From the NCBI RefSeq assembly GCF_006475605.1, contig NZ_SSBC01000010.1, forward strand, positions 62,001-126,000: a stretch of 64,000 bases of DNA. The letters are read 5' to 3'. Both the position numbers and the translations under genes were made by a program. The DNA is from Asticcacaulis tiandongensis (lineage in GTDB: Bacteria; Pseudomonadota; Alphaproteobacteria; Caulobacterales; Caulobacteraceae). Within the stretch, counting starts at the first letter, position 1. Every line of letters begins with the position of its first letter. This document shows positions 19,418 through 28,293 of this stretch, piece after piece. A model generated the notes under the pieces. That model made no database searches. It worked only from the letters and a program-made list of their open reading frames with translations, and had not been told where the DNA came from.

Positions 19418-19454
19418 AAAAAGCGCCGGAGTGTAAGCTCCGGCGCTTTTTCTT
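19418..19454 (+). terminator. Intrinsic terminator of rpsU
   Basis: AAAGCGCCGGAG and CTCCGGCGCTTT form a perfect 12-base stem with a six-base loop, followed by TTCTTT. It lies 24 bases after the rpsU stop. Confidence 0.88.
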
Positions 19455-19534
19455 TGGGGGAGATGTCCTAATGGTCATTGACCGTTGCGTGCGGTCTTGA
19501 CATTTTGGACGGGATTTTGAGGGAGCCACAGAAA

Positions 19535-20035
19535 ATGCCGCGCAGGACACTGACGCACAGTCTGGCCTCATGGCTGGGGGAATGGGACGAAGACAAACTG
19601 CGGCGGGTGCTGCATGTCACACTGGCTGTACTGACCGGCCTTCTGGCGGGCATGGTGCTGGATACCCTGTTCCGGCTGACCGGCAATTTTATATTCCCGC
19701 CGCCGCCAACACTGGATATGGCCTCGTCGGAAGATATCCGCGCCTTGCTTGATACGATTCCGGCGGATGCCTATATTGTCAAGCTTCTGGGCTGGACGCT
19801 GGGCACGTTTGGCGGGGGATATCTGGCGGCACGTATTGCCCGCACCGGCGGTTATCCGGCGTGGCTGACGGCCATATTGCTCTATGCCGGTTTCCTGCTT
19901 CACCTGCTGATTATTCCACACCCGAACTGGGTCGTATTCATCAGTATCCCGCTCTGTGGCGTAGCGGCCTATCTGGCGGGGCTGGCGGGGATGCAGGCGA
20001 CCATGCGTCACCTGCGCCAGCAGGGGACTATTTAA
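19535..20035 (+). CDS. Integral membrane protein, unknown function
   Basis: ATG 19535 has GGGAG nine bases upstream and gives 166 residues; the open frame reaches further up without such a site. A hydrophilic N-terminus (SLASWLGEWDEDKLRR) precedes about four hydrophobic segments, the first near VLHVTLAVLTGLLAGMVLD and others around LLGWTLGTFGGGYLAARIA, ILLYAGFLLHLLII and IPLCGVAAYLAGLAG. I do not recognise the family. Its 3' end overlaps that of the convergent downstream gene by eight bases. Confidence 0.75.
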   Translation: MPRRTLTHSLASWLGEWDEDKLRRVLHVTLAVLTGLLAGMVLDTLFRLTGNFIFPPPPTLDMASSEDIRALLDTIPADAYIVKLLGWTLGTFGGGYLAARIARTGGYPAWLTAILLYAGFLLHLLIIPHPNWVVFISIPLCGVAAYLAGLAGMQATMRHLRQQGTI

Positions 20036-20741
20036 CCTGATCACTAACGATAATGCGCCTTGGCACATTATCAAAGGTCACAGAGGTGGCGTTTTTGAAA
20101 TCGGCCGGAACAAAGAAGGGCGTTCCGGCGGGAACGACATCATTGCGCGGGGTCTTGGGCAGGGCTCTGGTGCTGCCGTCCGAAAGCGTCACGGTGCCAT
20201 TGCCCGCGCCATCGAAGAAAACGCGATCCTGACGCGGGATGGCCAGCGCCATCACGCCGCCGACCTTACGGGCGACACGGTTGGTTTGATCGACGGCCTT
20301 GGCCAGTGGGGCTGTCGGCATGGTTTTCGCCGGTTTGGCCGTCGCATAGACCCTCAGGCGCATGGCGACCGACATGGTAGACGGGCCGGTGACTTCGATT
20401 CGCGCACCGGAATTCATCTGCGCCAATGTCGGCAGAGGCGAGATGCGGCCATCGGCCAGAATGCTGAGCCTGGTTGACTGCCCGCCCTGCTTTAGCAGAA
20501 TCTGGGCATCCTTCGGGTTGCCGTTCTTGATGCGCAGAACGTAGTTCAGATTGATGGCATCGCGTTCCGCAACGGGCAGGCCCAGAAAGCCCTTCAGCAG
20601 CGGAAAGGCTCTGTCGGCGGCAACTTCGTTACGATAGACGCCGTCCTGAGTGGTCTGAGCCATTACGGGTGTAACGGCGGTGAAGCTGGCTGTACTCAGG
20701 GCGGCCCCAAGCAACAGGGCCTTTACCGCTTTGGCTGTCAT
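20028..20741 (-). CDS. Secreted protein, unknown function
   Basis: ATG 20741 follows AGAGAG and gives 237 residues. An in-frame ATG at 20765 is the alternative. The first 28 residues form a Sec signal (VKALLLGAALSTASFTAVT) with a VMAQ cleavage site. The mature protein looks beta-rich and has no cysteine. It contains NLNYVLRIKNGNPKDAQILL and a C-terminal RRIIVSDQVK. I recognise no domain. It shares eight bases of 3' sequence with the convergent membrane-protein gene and lies downstream of the glutamate-synthase-like gene on the same strand. Confidence 0.72.
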   Translation of the reverse strand: MTAKAVKALLLGAALSTASFTAVTPVMAQTTQDGVYRNEVAADRAFPLLKGFLGLPVAERDAINLNYVLRIKNGNPKDAQILLKQGGQSTRLSILADGRISPLPTLAQMNSGARIEVTGPSTMSVAMRLRVYATAKPAKTMPTAPLAKAVDQTNRVARKVGGVMALAIPRQDRVFFDGAGNGTVTLSDGSTRALPKTPRNDVVPAGTPFFVPADFKNATSVTFDNVPRRIIVSDQVK

Positions 20742-20846
20742 AGTCTCTCTCATCAATATGTGCATATGCGTAATATAGGATGCCTATATTGCCAAATTAA
20801 GGCTGAACGGGAGATGAAAGCCAATGTGGGGGACGACAAGGATTTA

Positions 20847-22481
20847 TCAAGCGGGCGTAGTCACTGCCTTTACAATGCTTTCGTCCATCTGATCATAGGA
20901 GTCGATCTGCGCCCGATGCCATTCGCGCATTAAGGCTTCATTGGCCGTACCATCGATCAGCGCGCCGTCTTTGACGCGCGGATAGGCGACATCACCGCGA
21001 ATAATCTCACCGGTATTGGCACGGATATGCAGATGCCAGGGACGCACATCGCCGGGATGTTTTATCCCTGCGGTGCCCAGCATCTCAGCCAGCGCCTTCA
21101 TAGTGTTGCGATGATAGTTGGCGACGCGGATATATTTGTCCTCGACGACCAGTGCGCTCTGGCGTTTCTTATCCTGAGTGGTGACGCCGGTCGGGCATTT
21201 ATTGGTATGACAGGCGCGGGCCTGAATACAGCCGACCGAGAACATGAACGGACGCGCAGCCATAATGAAATCGGCCCCCAGCGCCATGATACGACAGATA
21301 TCAAAGGCCGAAACGATCTTACCCGACGCACCGACGCGGACTTCCTGACGCAGACCGGCCCCCAGCAGGGCATTGTGCACATAGCTCAGGCCCTCAATCA
21401 GCGGCAGGCCGACATTGTTGGATAACTCAAGCGGTGCGGCCCCCGTGCCGCCTTCGCCACCATCGACGACGATGAAATCAGGCGCGGTACCCATCGCCAG
21501 CATGGCTTTGACAAGGCTTAAGAATTCAGAACGATGCCCAATAGCCAGCTTAAGGCCAACGGGCTTGCCGCCGGAGAGTTCACGTAGTCTGGCGATAAAC
21601 TGAATGGTTTCACGCGGAGTGGAAAATTCCGGATGAGCTGCGGGTGATTCACAGTCATGATCGCGGGAAATCAGGCGTGTAGCGGCAATTTCAGGGGTAA
21701 TCTTGGCCTTAGGCAATATGCCGCCGTGACCGGGCTTGGCCCCTTGCGACAGCTTGATCTCAATCATCTTTACCTGAGGATCCGCGGCCTGACGGGCAAA
21801 GGCCTCAGGGTCAAATCGCCCCTCGGCGGTTCGGCAACCGAAATAACCGGAGGCAATTTGCCAGATCAGGTCGCCGCCGCCCTGACGGTGGTAAGGGCTG
21901 ATTGAGCCTTCGCCGGTATTCTGGGCAAAGTTTCCGGTTTTGGCACCTTTGCTGAGGGCCAGAACGGCATTGGCCGACATGGCCCCGAAGCTCATGCCGG
22001 AAATATTGAAAATCGAGGCTGAATAAGGCTTCTGACAGTCCTTACCGCCCATGGTCAGACGGAAGTCATGATCAAGATTAGAGACGGGTTTCAGCGAGTG
22101 GGATAACCAGCCATAGCCGATGGCATTGACGTCCTTGATGGTGCCGAAGGGTAGCTTATCGGTTTCGTTCTTTGAGCGCTGATAAACCAGTGCGCGCTGT
22201 TCGCGGCTGTAGGGGACAGGGGCCTGATCATCTTCGATGAAATACTGACGAATTTCGACGCGGATGCTCTCAAACAAAAAACGGAAATGCCCCATCAGCG
22301 GATAGTTACGCAAGATGGCGTGACGGGTCTGCACGCGGTCATAGATGCCGAGCGCCGAAAGCGGCAGCAGGACATAAAGCGCACGATAGATCAGCGGGTG
22401 CACATAATACCCGCCGATGACGGCCAGAACCGTCAGCAACAAGACCATACGAAAAACGAAATAACGCGTAACTGGCAGCAC
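20847..22481 (-). CDS. Membrane-anchored glutamate-synthase-like FMN protein
   Basis: The 544-residue protein starts at GTG 22481 with GAGG upstream. Two N-terminal transmembrane segments (FRMVLLLTVLAVIGGYYV and ALYVLLPLSALGIY) precede a glutamate-synthase FMN barrel. The barrel includes SGMSFGAMSANAVLAL, KLSQGAKPGHGG, VDGGEGGTGAAPLE and the CX5CX4C cluster GCIQARACHTNKCPTG, which in GltB holds a 3Fe-4S centre. The glutaminase and GXGXG domains of GltB are absent, so it cannot make glutamate from glutamine alone. Such stand-alone proteins are annotated FMN-binding glutamate synthase family; the reaction is unproven. Confidence 0.88.
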   Translation of the reverse strand: MLPVTRYFVFRMVLLLTVLAVIGGYYVHPLIYRALYVLLPLSALGIYDRVQTRHAILRNYPLMGHFRFLFESIRVEIRQYFIEDDQAPVPYSREQRALVYQRSKNETDKLPFGTIKDVNAIGYGWLSHSLKPVSNLDHDFRLTMGGKDCQKPYSASIFNISGMSFGAMSANAVLALSKGAKTGNFAQNTGEGSISPYHRQGGGDLIWQIASGYFGCRTAEGRFDPEAFARQAADPQVKMIEIKLSQGAKPGHGGILPKAKITPEIAATRLISRDHDCESPAAHPEFSTPRETIQFIARLRELSGGKPVGLKLAIGHRSEFLSLVKAMLAMGTAPDFIVVDGGEGGTGAAPLELSNNVGLPLIEGLSYVHNALLGAGLRQEVRVGASGKIVSAFDICRIMALGADFIMAARPFMFSVGCIQARACHTNKCPTGVTTQDKKRQSALVVEDKYIRVANYHRNTMKALAEMLGTAGIKHPGDVRPWHLHIRANTGEIIRGDVAYPRVKDGALIDGTANEALMREWHRAQIDSYDQMDESIVKAVTTPA

Positions 22482-22545
22482 AATGAACCTCGGCAGATTT
22501 TTGGTGCAGCTTAGCTGTATTCAAGCGCAAAGGCTAATGGCCTTC

Positions 22546-22971
22546 TCAGAAGGTGAAGCGATTGGGAATGGCGGCGATTTGATGTTCGTCTTCGTATAGT
22601 ATTTTTCCGACATCACGGGTGCGCAGAACCTCTACGTGAATACCGCAGGCTTCGAAGGCGATTTTCAGATCGTGCATGCGCTGAATATGTTCCCGCGCTT
22701 CGGGCTTAAACCAGCAGATGGGTTGCTGAGCGTCTTTTTTCTGGCCATAATTAAATATAGTGGGGCGTTCCAGTTTTTCTTCAAACCATAGACTGGCCTC
22801 TTCGATGAGGCTTAAGGCCCAACCTTCGGAGTGCTCATTGGTTCTGACGTAATCCCTAACCTGAAACAGGCCCAGTCTGTATCTTTGCCCGTCAACCAAA
22901 TGGGAGCAAACAAAGCGCACATATATGCTTTGCTTGTCATCTGGTTGCAATTTTGGTTTTTTCCCCCGCAT
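22546..22971 (-). CDS. Hypothetical protein
   Basis: A 141-residue soluble protein with no signal peptide or membrane segment. It is rich in aromatic and charged residues, for example YVRFVCSHLVDGQRYRLGLF near the start and EASLWFEEKLERPTIF in the middle. That beta-strand-helix look is seen in conserved alphaproteobacterial hypotheticals, but I cannot name the family. ATG 22971 begins MRGKKPKLQ. It lies between the glutamate-synthase-like gene and the pnt operon, all on the minus strand, separated from pnt by a strong terminator. Confidence 0.7.
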   Translation of the reverse strand: MRGKKPKLQPDDKQSIYVRFVCSHLVDGQRYRLGLFQVRDYVRTNEHSEGWALSLIEEASLWFEEKLERPTIFNYGQKKDAQQPICWFKPEAREHIQRMHDLKIAFEACGIHVEVLRTRDVGKILYEDEHQIAAIPNRFTF

Positions 22972-23006
22972 GGGCGCATGATGATCACTAATTTAATGGC
23001 GCGCAA

Positions 23007-23037
23007 ATAAAAAGAGCAGATGTTGCCATCTGCTCTT
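23007..23037 (-). terminator. Intrinsic terminator of the pnt operon
   Basis: AAGAGCAGATG and CATCTGCTCTT form a perfect 11-base stem with a five-base loop. On the minus strand it is followed by TTTTTATTTG. It lies 49 bases after the pntB stop. Confidence 0.85.
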
Positions 23038-23044
23038 AGGTATG

Positions 23045-23070
23045 GGGTCAAGGGGCCTAAGGCCCCTTGA
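23045..23070. repeat. Palindromic 3'-end element, copy C
   Basis: Eleven-base perfect arms around a single central base lie at 23048-23070, preceded by GGGG. The layout resembles elements A (2424-2456) and B (56029-56061). It lies between the pntB stop and the pnt terminator. Confidence 0.55.
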
Positions 23071-23085
23071 ATCTTATCTTTGATC

Positions 23086-24504
23086 TTAAAGCGCCTTAAC
23101 GATGCCTTCGACCATCTTCTTCGCGTCGGCAAACAGCATCATGGTGTTGTCGCGGAAGAACAGTTCGTTTTCAACGCCTGCATAGCCTGAAGACATGCCG
23201 CGCTTGATGAACAGAACCGTGCGGGCCTTTTCGACATCGAGGATCGGCATGCCGAAGATGGCCGAAGTCGGGTCGGTCTTGGCCGCCGGATTGGTCACGT
23301 CGTTAGCGCCGATAACAAAGGCCACGTCAGCCGTTGAGAACTCGGAGTTGATGTCCTCAAGCTCGAACACTTCGTCATAGGGCACATTGGCTTCGGCCAG
23401 CAGTACGTTCATGTGACCGGGCATACGACCAGCAACAGGGTGGATGGCGTACTTCACTTCGACGCCTTCTTCCTTCAGTTTGTCGGCCATTTCACGCAGG
23501 GCGTGCTGGGCCTGAGCCACGGCCATACCGTAACCGGGAACAATGATGACCTTGGAGGCGTTCTTCATGATGAAGGCCGCATCGTCAGCCGAACCCTGCT
23601 TTACCGGACGGGTTTCGACCTTGCCGCCACCGGCTGCCGCAGAGGTGTCGGCGCCGAAGCCACCTAAGATAACGCTGAAGAATGAGCGGTTCATGCCCTT
23701 ACACATGATGTAGGACAGGATGGCACCTGACGAACCGACCAGTGCACCGGTGATGATCAGGGCAACGTTTTCCAGCGTGAAACCCAGAGCCGCAGCGGCC
23801 CAACCAGAGTAGGAGTTCAGCATCGACACGACGACCGGCATGTCCGCACCACCGATAGGGATGATGAGGGTGATACCCAGCACCAGCGCGATAGCAAAGA
23901 TAGCCCAGAAAGCCCAGACAGCCTGACCGGCAGTGGCGATCAGGACACCGATCAGCACGACCACAGCCACGGCGAGCGCGATGTTCAGCAGGTGACGGGC
24001 AGGCAGGATGATCGGCGCGCCGGACATGTTGCCGTTCAGCTTGGCAAAGGCGATGACCGAACCGGTGAAGGTGATGGCACCGATGGCCACGCCGAGCGAA
24101 AGTTCAATCAGAGATGCCGTCTTGATGCCGAGGCCGGAGTCGATATGGAAAGCTTCGGGGGCATACATGGCACCGACAGCCACCAGACAGGCCGACAGAC
24201 CAACCAGTGAGTGGAATGCGGCCACAAGCTGCGGCATGGAGGTCATGGAGACCTTTTTGGCGATCAGACCACCGGCGATACCACCGACGGCGATGCCGCC
24301 AAGGATAAGGGCGATGGTAACGACATCGAGCGAGCCACCGATAAACAGGCCAAGGAGCGTTACGCCAACGGCAATAGCCATACCGACCATGCCATAGAGG
24401 TTACCCTGACGGCTGGTTTCAGGCGAAGACAGCCCGCGCAGGGCAAGGATGAAGAGCACGCCTGACACAAGGTAGGCGAGTGCGGAGAAATCCGTATATG
24501 ACAT
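23086..24504 (-). CDS. pntB: NAD(P) transhydrogenase subunit beta
   Basis: PntB supplies about nine transmembrane helices of the proton channel and the NADP-binding domain III. The enzyme moves hydride from NADH to NADP+ using the proton gradient. The 472 residues are normal length. The N-terminal half is hydrophobic, and the C-terminal half carries VIIVPGYGMAVAQAQHAL, HPVAGRMPGHMNVLLAEA, FVIGANDVTNPAA and KRGMSSGYAGVENELF. The gene follows pntAB with a one-base overlap (TAATG) and ends the three-gene operon. Confidence 0.97.
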   Translation of the reverse strand: MSYTDFSALAYLVSGVLFILALRGLSSPETSRQGNLYGMVGMAIAVGVTLLGLFIGGSLDVVTIALILGGIAVGGIAGGLIAKKVSMTSMPQLVAAFHSLVGLSACLVAVGAMYAPEAFHIDSGLGIKTASLIELSLGVAIGAITFTGSVIAFAKLNGNMSGAPIILPARHLLNIALAVAVVVLIGVLIATAGQAVWAFWAIFAIALVLGITLIIPIGGADMPVVVSMLNSYSGWAAAALGFTLENVALIITGALVGSSGAILSYIMCKGMNRSFFSVILGGFGADTSAAAGGGKVETRPVKQGSADDAAFIMKNASKVIIVPGYGMAVAQAQHALREMADKLKEEGVEVKYAIHPVAGRMPGHMNVLLAEANVPYDEVFELEDINSEFSTADVAFVIGANDVTNPAAKTDPTSAIFGMPILDVEKARTVLFIKRGMSSGYAGVENELFFRDNTMMLFADAKKMVEGIVKAL

Positions 24505-24833
24505 TAGTGTGCCCCTTCTTTTTTAACGGGCTTTTCTTTTTTCTTATACATGGCCAGCATGCGGCGGGTGACCATAAAGCCCCCGAAGATATTGACCGCA
24601 GCAAGGGCAGCAGCAACTGCGCCAGATCCCTTGGATACCCATGCGCCTGCGCCGAAACCCGACGCGGCAGCCGCCATGAGCGCACCGACGATGATCACGG
24701 ATGAAATCGCGTTGGTCACAGCCATAAGCGGCGTGTGCAGGGCGGGGGTCACTGACCAGACAACGTAGTAACCGACAAAGACGGCCAGTACGAAGATGGC
24801 GAAATAGAATACGGTAGGATTGATATGTTCCAT
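24504..24833 (-). CDS. pntAB: NAD(P) transhydrogenase subunit alpha part 2
   Basis: This 109-residue membrane subunit corresponds to the C-terminal membrane part of E. coli PntA. In alphaproteobacteria the alpha chain is split in two. It has an N-terminal transmembrane helix (FYFAIFVLAVFVGYYVVWSV) and further ones around AISSVIIVGALMAAA and SGAVAAALAAVNIFGGFMV. The HTPLMAVTNAISSVI segment is typical. It lies between pntAA and pntB with minimal gaps. Confidence 0.95.
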   Translation of the reverse strand: MEHINPTVFYFAIFVLAVFVGYYVVWSVTPALHTPLMAVTNAISSVIIVGALMAAAASGFGAGAWVSKGSGAVAAALAAVNIFGGFMVTRRMLAMYKKKEKPVKKEGAH

Positions 24834-24845
24834 TATGGCTCCCCC

Positions 24846-25976
24846 TTATGATTGCAGGGCAGGGTGCACAACCGCACCGTTTTGGGTGACCAGAGCCGCC
24901 TTGAGGATTTCGTCTTCGAAATCGGGCGCGAACTGGCCTTCCTTGTTGATCAGCAGGCCTACGAAGGCTTGCAGGTTCTTGGCATAGAGCGCGGAGGCAT
25001 CATTGCCGATGGCCGTGACGATATTGGTCGGGCCATAGATCTTGACGCCGTTCACATCGGCCACAGTGTCGGCGACGGTGCCTTCGACATTGCCGCCCTG
25101 AGGCGCTGCCAGGTCAACCAGAACCGAACCGGCTTTCATCGAAGCGACCTGAGCCCTGGTCACCAGCACAGGGGCGGCGCGGCCGGGGATCAGGGCGGTG
25201 GTGATAACAATGTCCTGCTTGGCGATGTGCGAAGACACAAGCTCTGCCTGCTTGGCCTTATATTCCGGCGACATCTCCTTGGCATAGCCGCCTGCGGTCT
25301 GGGCGTTTTTGAACTCTTCGTCCTCAACTGCAAGGAACTTGGCACCCAGCGATTCGACCTGTTCCTTGGTGGCCGGACGCACGTCAGTGGCGGTCACGAC
25401 CGCCCCCAGACGACGGGCGGTGGCGATGGCCTGAAGACCGGCAACGCCAACGCCCATGATGAATACCTTGGCGGGGGCAACCGTGCCCGCAGCGGTCATC
25501 ATCATCGGGAACGACTTACCATAAAGGTAGGCGGCGTCGATGACGGCGCGGTAACCGGCCAGATTGGCCTGAGACGACAGGGCATCCATGACCTGAGCAC
25601 GGGTAATACGCGGCACGAATTCCATGGCATATGCAGTGGCACCTGCATCGGCCAGAGCTTTCAGGGCATCCTTTTCACGGTGCGCATCCAGAAGGGCGAC
25701 AACGGTCGCGCCGGATTTCAGGCCCGCAACCTCTGAGGCCTCGGGACCGCGTACCTTAAGCCAGATGTCTGCCATCGATTTGGCTTCCTGAGCCGTGGTG
25801 ATGGTCGCACCGGCTTGTGCGAAGGCGTCATCGGAAAACGACGCAGAAATACCGGCGCCGGATTCGATCAGAACCGTCTGACCGGCGGACACCCACTTTT
25901 TCACAGTATCAGGTGTCGCGGCGACCCGCGTCTCACCCGATCGGGTTTCTTTGGTGATGGCTATGTTTATGGCCAA
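24846..25976 (-). CDS. pntAA: NAD(P) transhydrogenase subunit alpha part 1
   Basis: This is the soluble NAD(H)-binding domain I of transhydrogenase, related to alanine dehydrogenase. The 376-residue protein starts at TTG 25976, supported by AGGAGAC at the right spacing and by the family N-terminus AINIAITKETRSGETRVAATP. The dinucleotide motif is IMGVGVAGLQAIATARRLGA, followed by VTATDVRPATKEQ. The rare start may limit expression of the soluble chain. It is the first gene of the operon; a CG-centred palindrome lies 171 bases upstream. Confidence 0.97.
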   Translation of the reverse strand: MAINIAITKETRSGETRVAATPDTVKKWVSAGQTVLIESGAGISASFSDDAFAQAGATITTAQEAKSMADIWLKVRGPEASEVAGLKSGATVVALLDAHREKDALKALADAGATAYAMEFVPRITRAQVMDALSSQANLAGYRAVIDAAYLYGKSFPMMMTAAGTVAPAKVFIMGVGVAGLQAIATARRLGAVVTATDVRPATKEQVESLGAKFLAVEDEEFKNAQTAGGYAKEMSPEYKAKQAELVSSHIAKQDIVITTALIPGRAAPVLVTRAQVASMKAGSVLVDLAAPQGGNVEGTVADTVADVNGVKIYGPTNIVTAIGNDASALYAKNLQAFVGLLINKEGQFAPDFEDEILKAALVTQNGAVVHPALQS

Positions 25977-26146
25977 GTTAAGTCTCCTCAGAATGTTCGG
26001 CGCAAAGCCGTAAATTCTTTGACGTGTAAGAGTTTGTTATTATTCGGTGCAGGCTTAGGGCCTTAGCAGAATTAAGCATGTTGTAAAGGCTTGTTACAGT
26101 TTGTCAGGCGCGCCCTCTTTTCATGACGGTGTTATAAAAACGTATG

Positions 26147-26160
26147 TGACACCGGTGTCA
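26147..26160. promoter_or_regulatory. CG-centred palindrome upstream of pntAA
   Basis: TGACACCGGTGTCA is a perfect 14-base palindrome with a CG centre, the shape favoured by LacI-family repressors. It lies in the 205-base gap between the DUF817 gene and pntAA, so it could control pnt. The 3' end of DUF817 is only about 20 bases away, so other roles are possible. Confidence 0.4.
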
Positions 26161-26181
26161 AATTGTTTGTGGGGCATGATC

Positions 26182-27024
26182 TTATTTCTTTTCCGCGGGC
26201 TGAGGTTTCACAACCGTACTCACCATCACAAAACTGAGGACCAGTAACAGCGCCCAGGCTCCCATCTTGTGCAGACTGACAAGGTGCCAGGTCTGCTGGT
26301 CGGGATAGACCCATGTGCGCGTAACCGTGCCGATATTCTCAGCTACCCACAGGAAAAACGCCGTGAGTATATTGGCGAGAATGAAGGGCATATGCCGGTT
26401 TTTACGGTCTATGCGATAGACGATCATGGTGCGGAAAAACAGTAGGGCTATGGCGGCGAACAGCAGGTAGCGGATGTCATAGATATAGTGGTGTGTGAAA
26501 AAGTTGACGTAGATCAGCGCCGCCAGACAGCCGGTTAGCCAAAAAGGCGGATAGCGATTAAAGCGCATATCGAATATGCGAATGGCGCGCGCTATAAATG
26601 ACCCGACGCAGGCATACATAAAGCCGGTAAACAGGGGCACCGCCGCGATGCGGATCAGAGCTGGTTCCGGATAGCTCCATGACCCAACATGGGTTTTGAA
26701 TATCTCCATTACCGTACCCACCAGATGGTAGAGCAGGATAACCTTGGCTTCCTCAAGACTCTCAAGCCGAAACCACAGCATAAGGATCTGTGTGATCAGT
26801 GCGGCGACAAACAGAAAATCGTAGCGATGTATGGGCGCGTTTTCCGGCCAGAACAGGTGCGTGAGAATTAGCAGCCCCAGCATCACCGCGCCAAACAGGC
26901 AGGCCCAGGCCATTTTCAGGCCAAACAGAACAAATTCGGCAAGGGTAGGGGGCAGATATCCAAGCCCCTGCCGGATGATCCGGCGAGCAGGCTGAAGATA
27001 GGTGGCCAGCGGGTGAGGGGGCAT
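26182..27024 (-). CDS. DUF817 family integral membrane protein
   Basis: The 280-residue protein has about eight hydrophobic segments and matches DUF817: EFVLFGLKMAWACLFGAVML, then YHLVGTVMEIFKTHVGSW and, near the C-terminus, ILANILTAFFLWVAENIGT with HKMGAWALLL. The repeated HLVGT...FKT and WVAEN patterns are the most conserved parts of the family. The role is unknown. The gene has a terminator-bearing gap upstream separating it from the oxidase subunit IV gene and is likely transcribed on its own. Confidence 0.88.
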   Translation of the reverse strand: MPPHPLATYLQPARRIIRQGLGYLPPTLAEFVLFGLKMAWACLFGAVMLGLLILTHLFWPENAPIHRYDFLFVAALITQILMLWFRLESLEEAKVILLYHLVGTVMEIFKTHVGSWSYPEPALIRIAAVPLFTGFMYACVGSFIARAIRIFDMRFNRYPPFWLTGCLAALIYVNFFTHHYIYDIRYLLFAAIALLFFRTMIVYRIDRKNRHMPFILANILTAFFLWVAENIGTVTRTWVYPDQQTWHLVSLHKMGAWALLLVLSFVMVSTVVKPQPAEKK

Positions 27025-27036
27025 TGAGGGACCGTA

Positions 27037-27075
27037 ATAAAAAAGCGCCGAAGGTTAAAACCCGCGGCGCTTTCG
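27037..27075 (-). terminator. Intrinsic terminator after oxidase subunit IV gene
   Basis: AAAGCGCCG and CGGCGCTTT arms enclose a long loop. The minus strand reads into a TTTTTTATTA tract. It lies about 25 bases after the stop of the subunit IV gene. Confidence 0.72.
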
Positions 27076-27101
27076 GAAAGTGATGATGGCTTATCAGGCT
27101 A

Positions 27102-27341
27102 TCAGTGCGCGTCGGGCTTTTCTTTCAGAATGAAGAAGCCAATAATCGAAACGACAATAGCGGTAATCGCGGCGGGCAGGAAACCTGCGCCACTGACGGC
27201 AAACCAGATGGTGAAGAACAGGAGGGCAACGGCTACGATCAGGCTGCCCCACTTGGTGAGGTTGCCGAACAACTCATAGCTGGCGCGTTGTTCGTGGATG
27301 TCCATTTCACCTTTGATGTGGTCAGAGTTGTGATCGGCCAT
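27102..27341 (-). CDS. aa3-type cytochrome c oxidase subunit IV
   Basis: ATG 27341 gives a 79-residue protein; the open frame extends upstream without similarity. The soluble N-terminus MADHNSDHIKGEMDIHEQ, including the MDIHEQ motif, and two hydrophobic segments after TKWGSLIVAVALL match the small alphaproteobacterial oxidase subunit IV. This subunit packs against the aa3 terminal oxidase in the inner membrane and is not catalytic. The other oxidase genes are not in the window. Confidence 0.85.
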   Translation of the reverse strand: MADHNSDHIKGEMDIHEQRASYELFGNLTKWGSLIVAVALLFFTIWFAVSGAGFLPAAITAIVVSIIGFFILKEKPDAH

Positions 27342-27448
27342 GGATAGCGGTTCCTGAAGAAGGGACTGTGAGTCTGGCTGTCTTACAAAAGCCCTGCCCA
27401 CACGTCAATTGGCGTTTAGGGGAATTATTTACGGTTGCGGCAAACCGT

Positions 27449-28153
27449 TCAGGCCAGTTCCGGCTGATAGGTGCCAATAAGGTCGAGGGATTCGCGCAAT
27501 ATGGCCTGCATAGCCAGTTGCGCGCCCTCGGCATCACCGGCTTCGATCGCCAGCAGGACGGCTTCGTGCGCTGGAATGGACGCCGTGTGCCCCGCTACCT
27601 TATTGGTAATGCTAATGGATATGCGTAAGGCGGTGTTGATCAGTTCCCGCAGTTGCCAGAAGAACGGATTACCCGACGCGCGCAGGATGGCCACGTGAAA
27701 TTCGATGTCAGCCTGAAGGGCCTGCTCATGTTCACTGGCATTATCGCGCATGCCGTTAAGCCCGTCACGGATTGCCTGAATATCTTTGCGGTTGGCGCGC
27801 GTGGCCGCAAGCGATGCCGCCACCGGCTCAATCGCCAGACGTACCTCGGTGAATTCGCGATAGATCGTGTTTGAGAACGGGCGTTCCATCAGCCAGCGCG
27901 TGACATCGGGGTCAAGCAGGTTCCACCGGCTGACCGGTTCCACCTTGGTGCCCTGACGTGGACGTGCGCTCAACAGGCCCTTGGCCGTCAGCATTTTAAC
28001 CGCTTCGCGCGCCACCGTGCGGCTGGCGCTGAATTGCGTGCAAAGCTCGGCTTCGGTCGGAAAGCCCCGCCCGTCATAGGCACCGGAGACAATCGATTGC
28101 CCGAGCGTTTCCAGTAATCCGTAGGTAAGGCTGACGCCGTGAGGTGTGCGCAT
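27449..28153 (-). CDS. GntR/FadR family transcriptional regulator
   Basis: The 234-residue protein has an N-terminal winged helix-turn-helix (FPTEAELCTQFSASRTVARE, about residues 31-50) followed by GLLSARPRQGTKV in the wing. The C-terminal FCD domain shows likely metal ligands Asp149 and His153 (DIEFHVAIL) and His196 (IPAHEAVLLAI). FCD regulators usually sense sugar acids or other carboxylates and act as dimers. It is divergent from the GH35-GH31 genes across a 321-base region, so it is the best local candidate to control them and itself. Its ligand is unknown. Confidence 0.92.
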   Translation of the reverse strand: MRTPHGVSLTYGLLETLGQSIVSGAYDGRGFPTEAELCTQFSASRTVAREAVKMLTAKGLLSARPRQGTKVEPVSRWNLLDPDVTRWLMERPFSNTIYREFTEVRLAIEPVAASLAATRANRKDIQAIRDGLNGMRDNASEHEQALQADIEFHVAILRASGNPFFWQLRELINTALRISISITNKVAGHTASIPAHEAVLLAIEAGDAEGAQLAMQAILRESLDLIGTYQPELA

Positions 28154-28293
28154 AAGAATTTGGCCTGCCTGTAAATGGGCGTTACGGTTTAAAAACGGAC
28201 ACCCTTATATTTAACGGCAGAAAATACCGTAATTGTCCAGAGGGTAAGTGTACAACACAGCCATAGTCAATCTCGTTAAAAAGTCAAAGGCTG

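Noticed and set aside
24852-25736. Open frame of 294 codons on the plus strand opposite pntAA
   Set aside because: Antisense to the nucleotide-binding domain of PntAA; low-complexity Gly/Arg translation.
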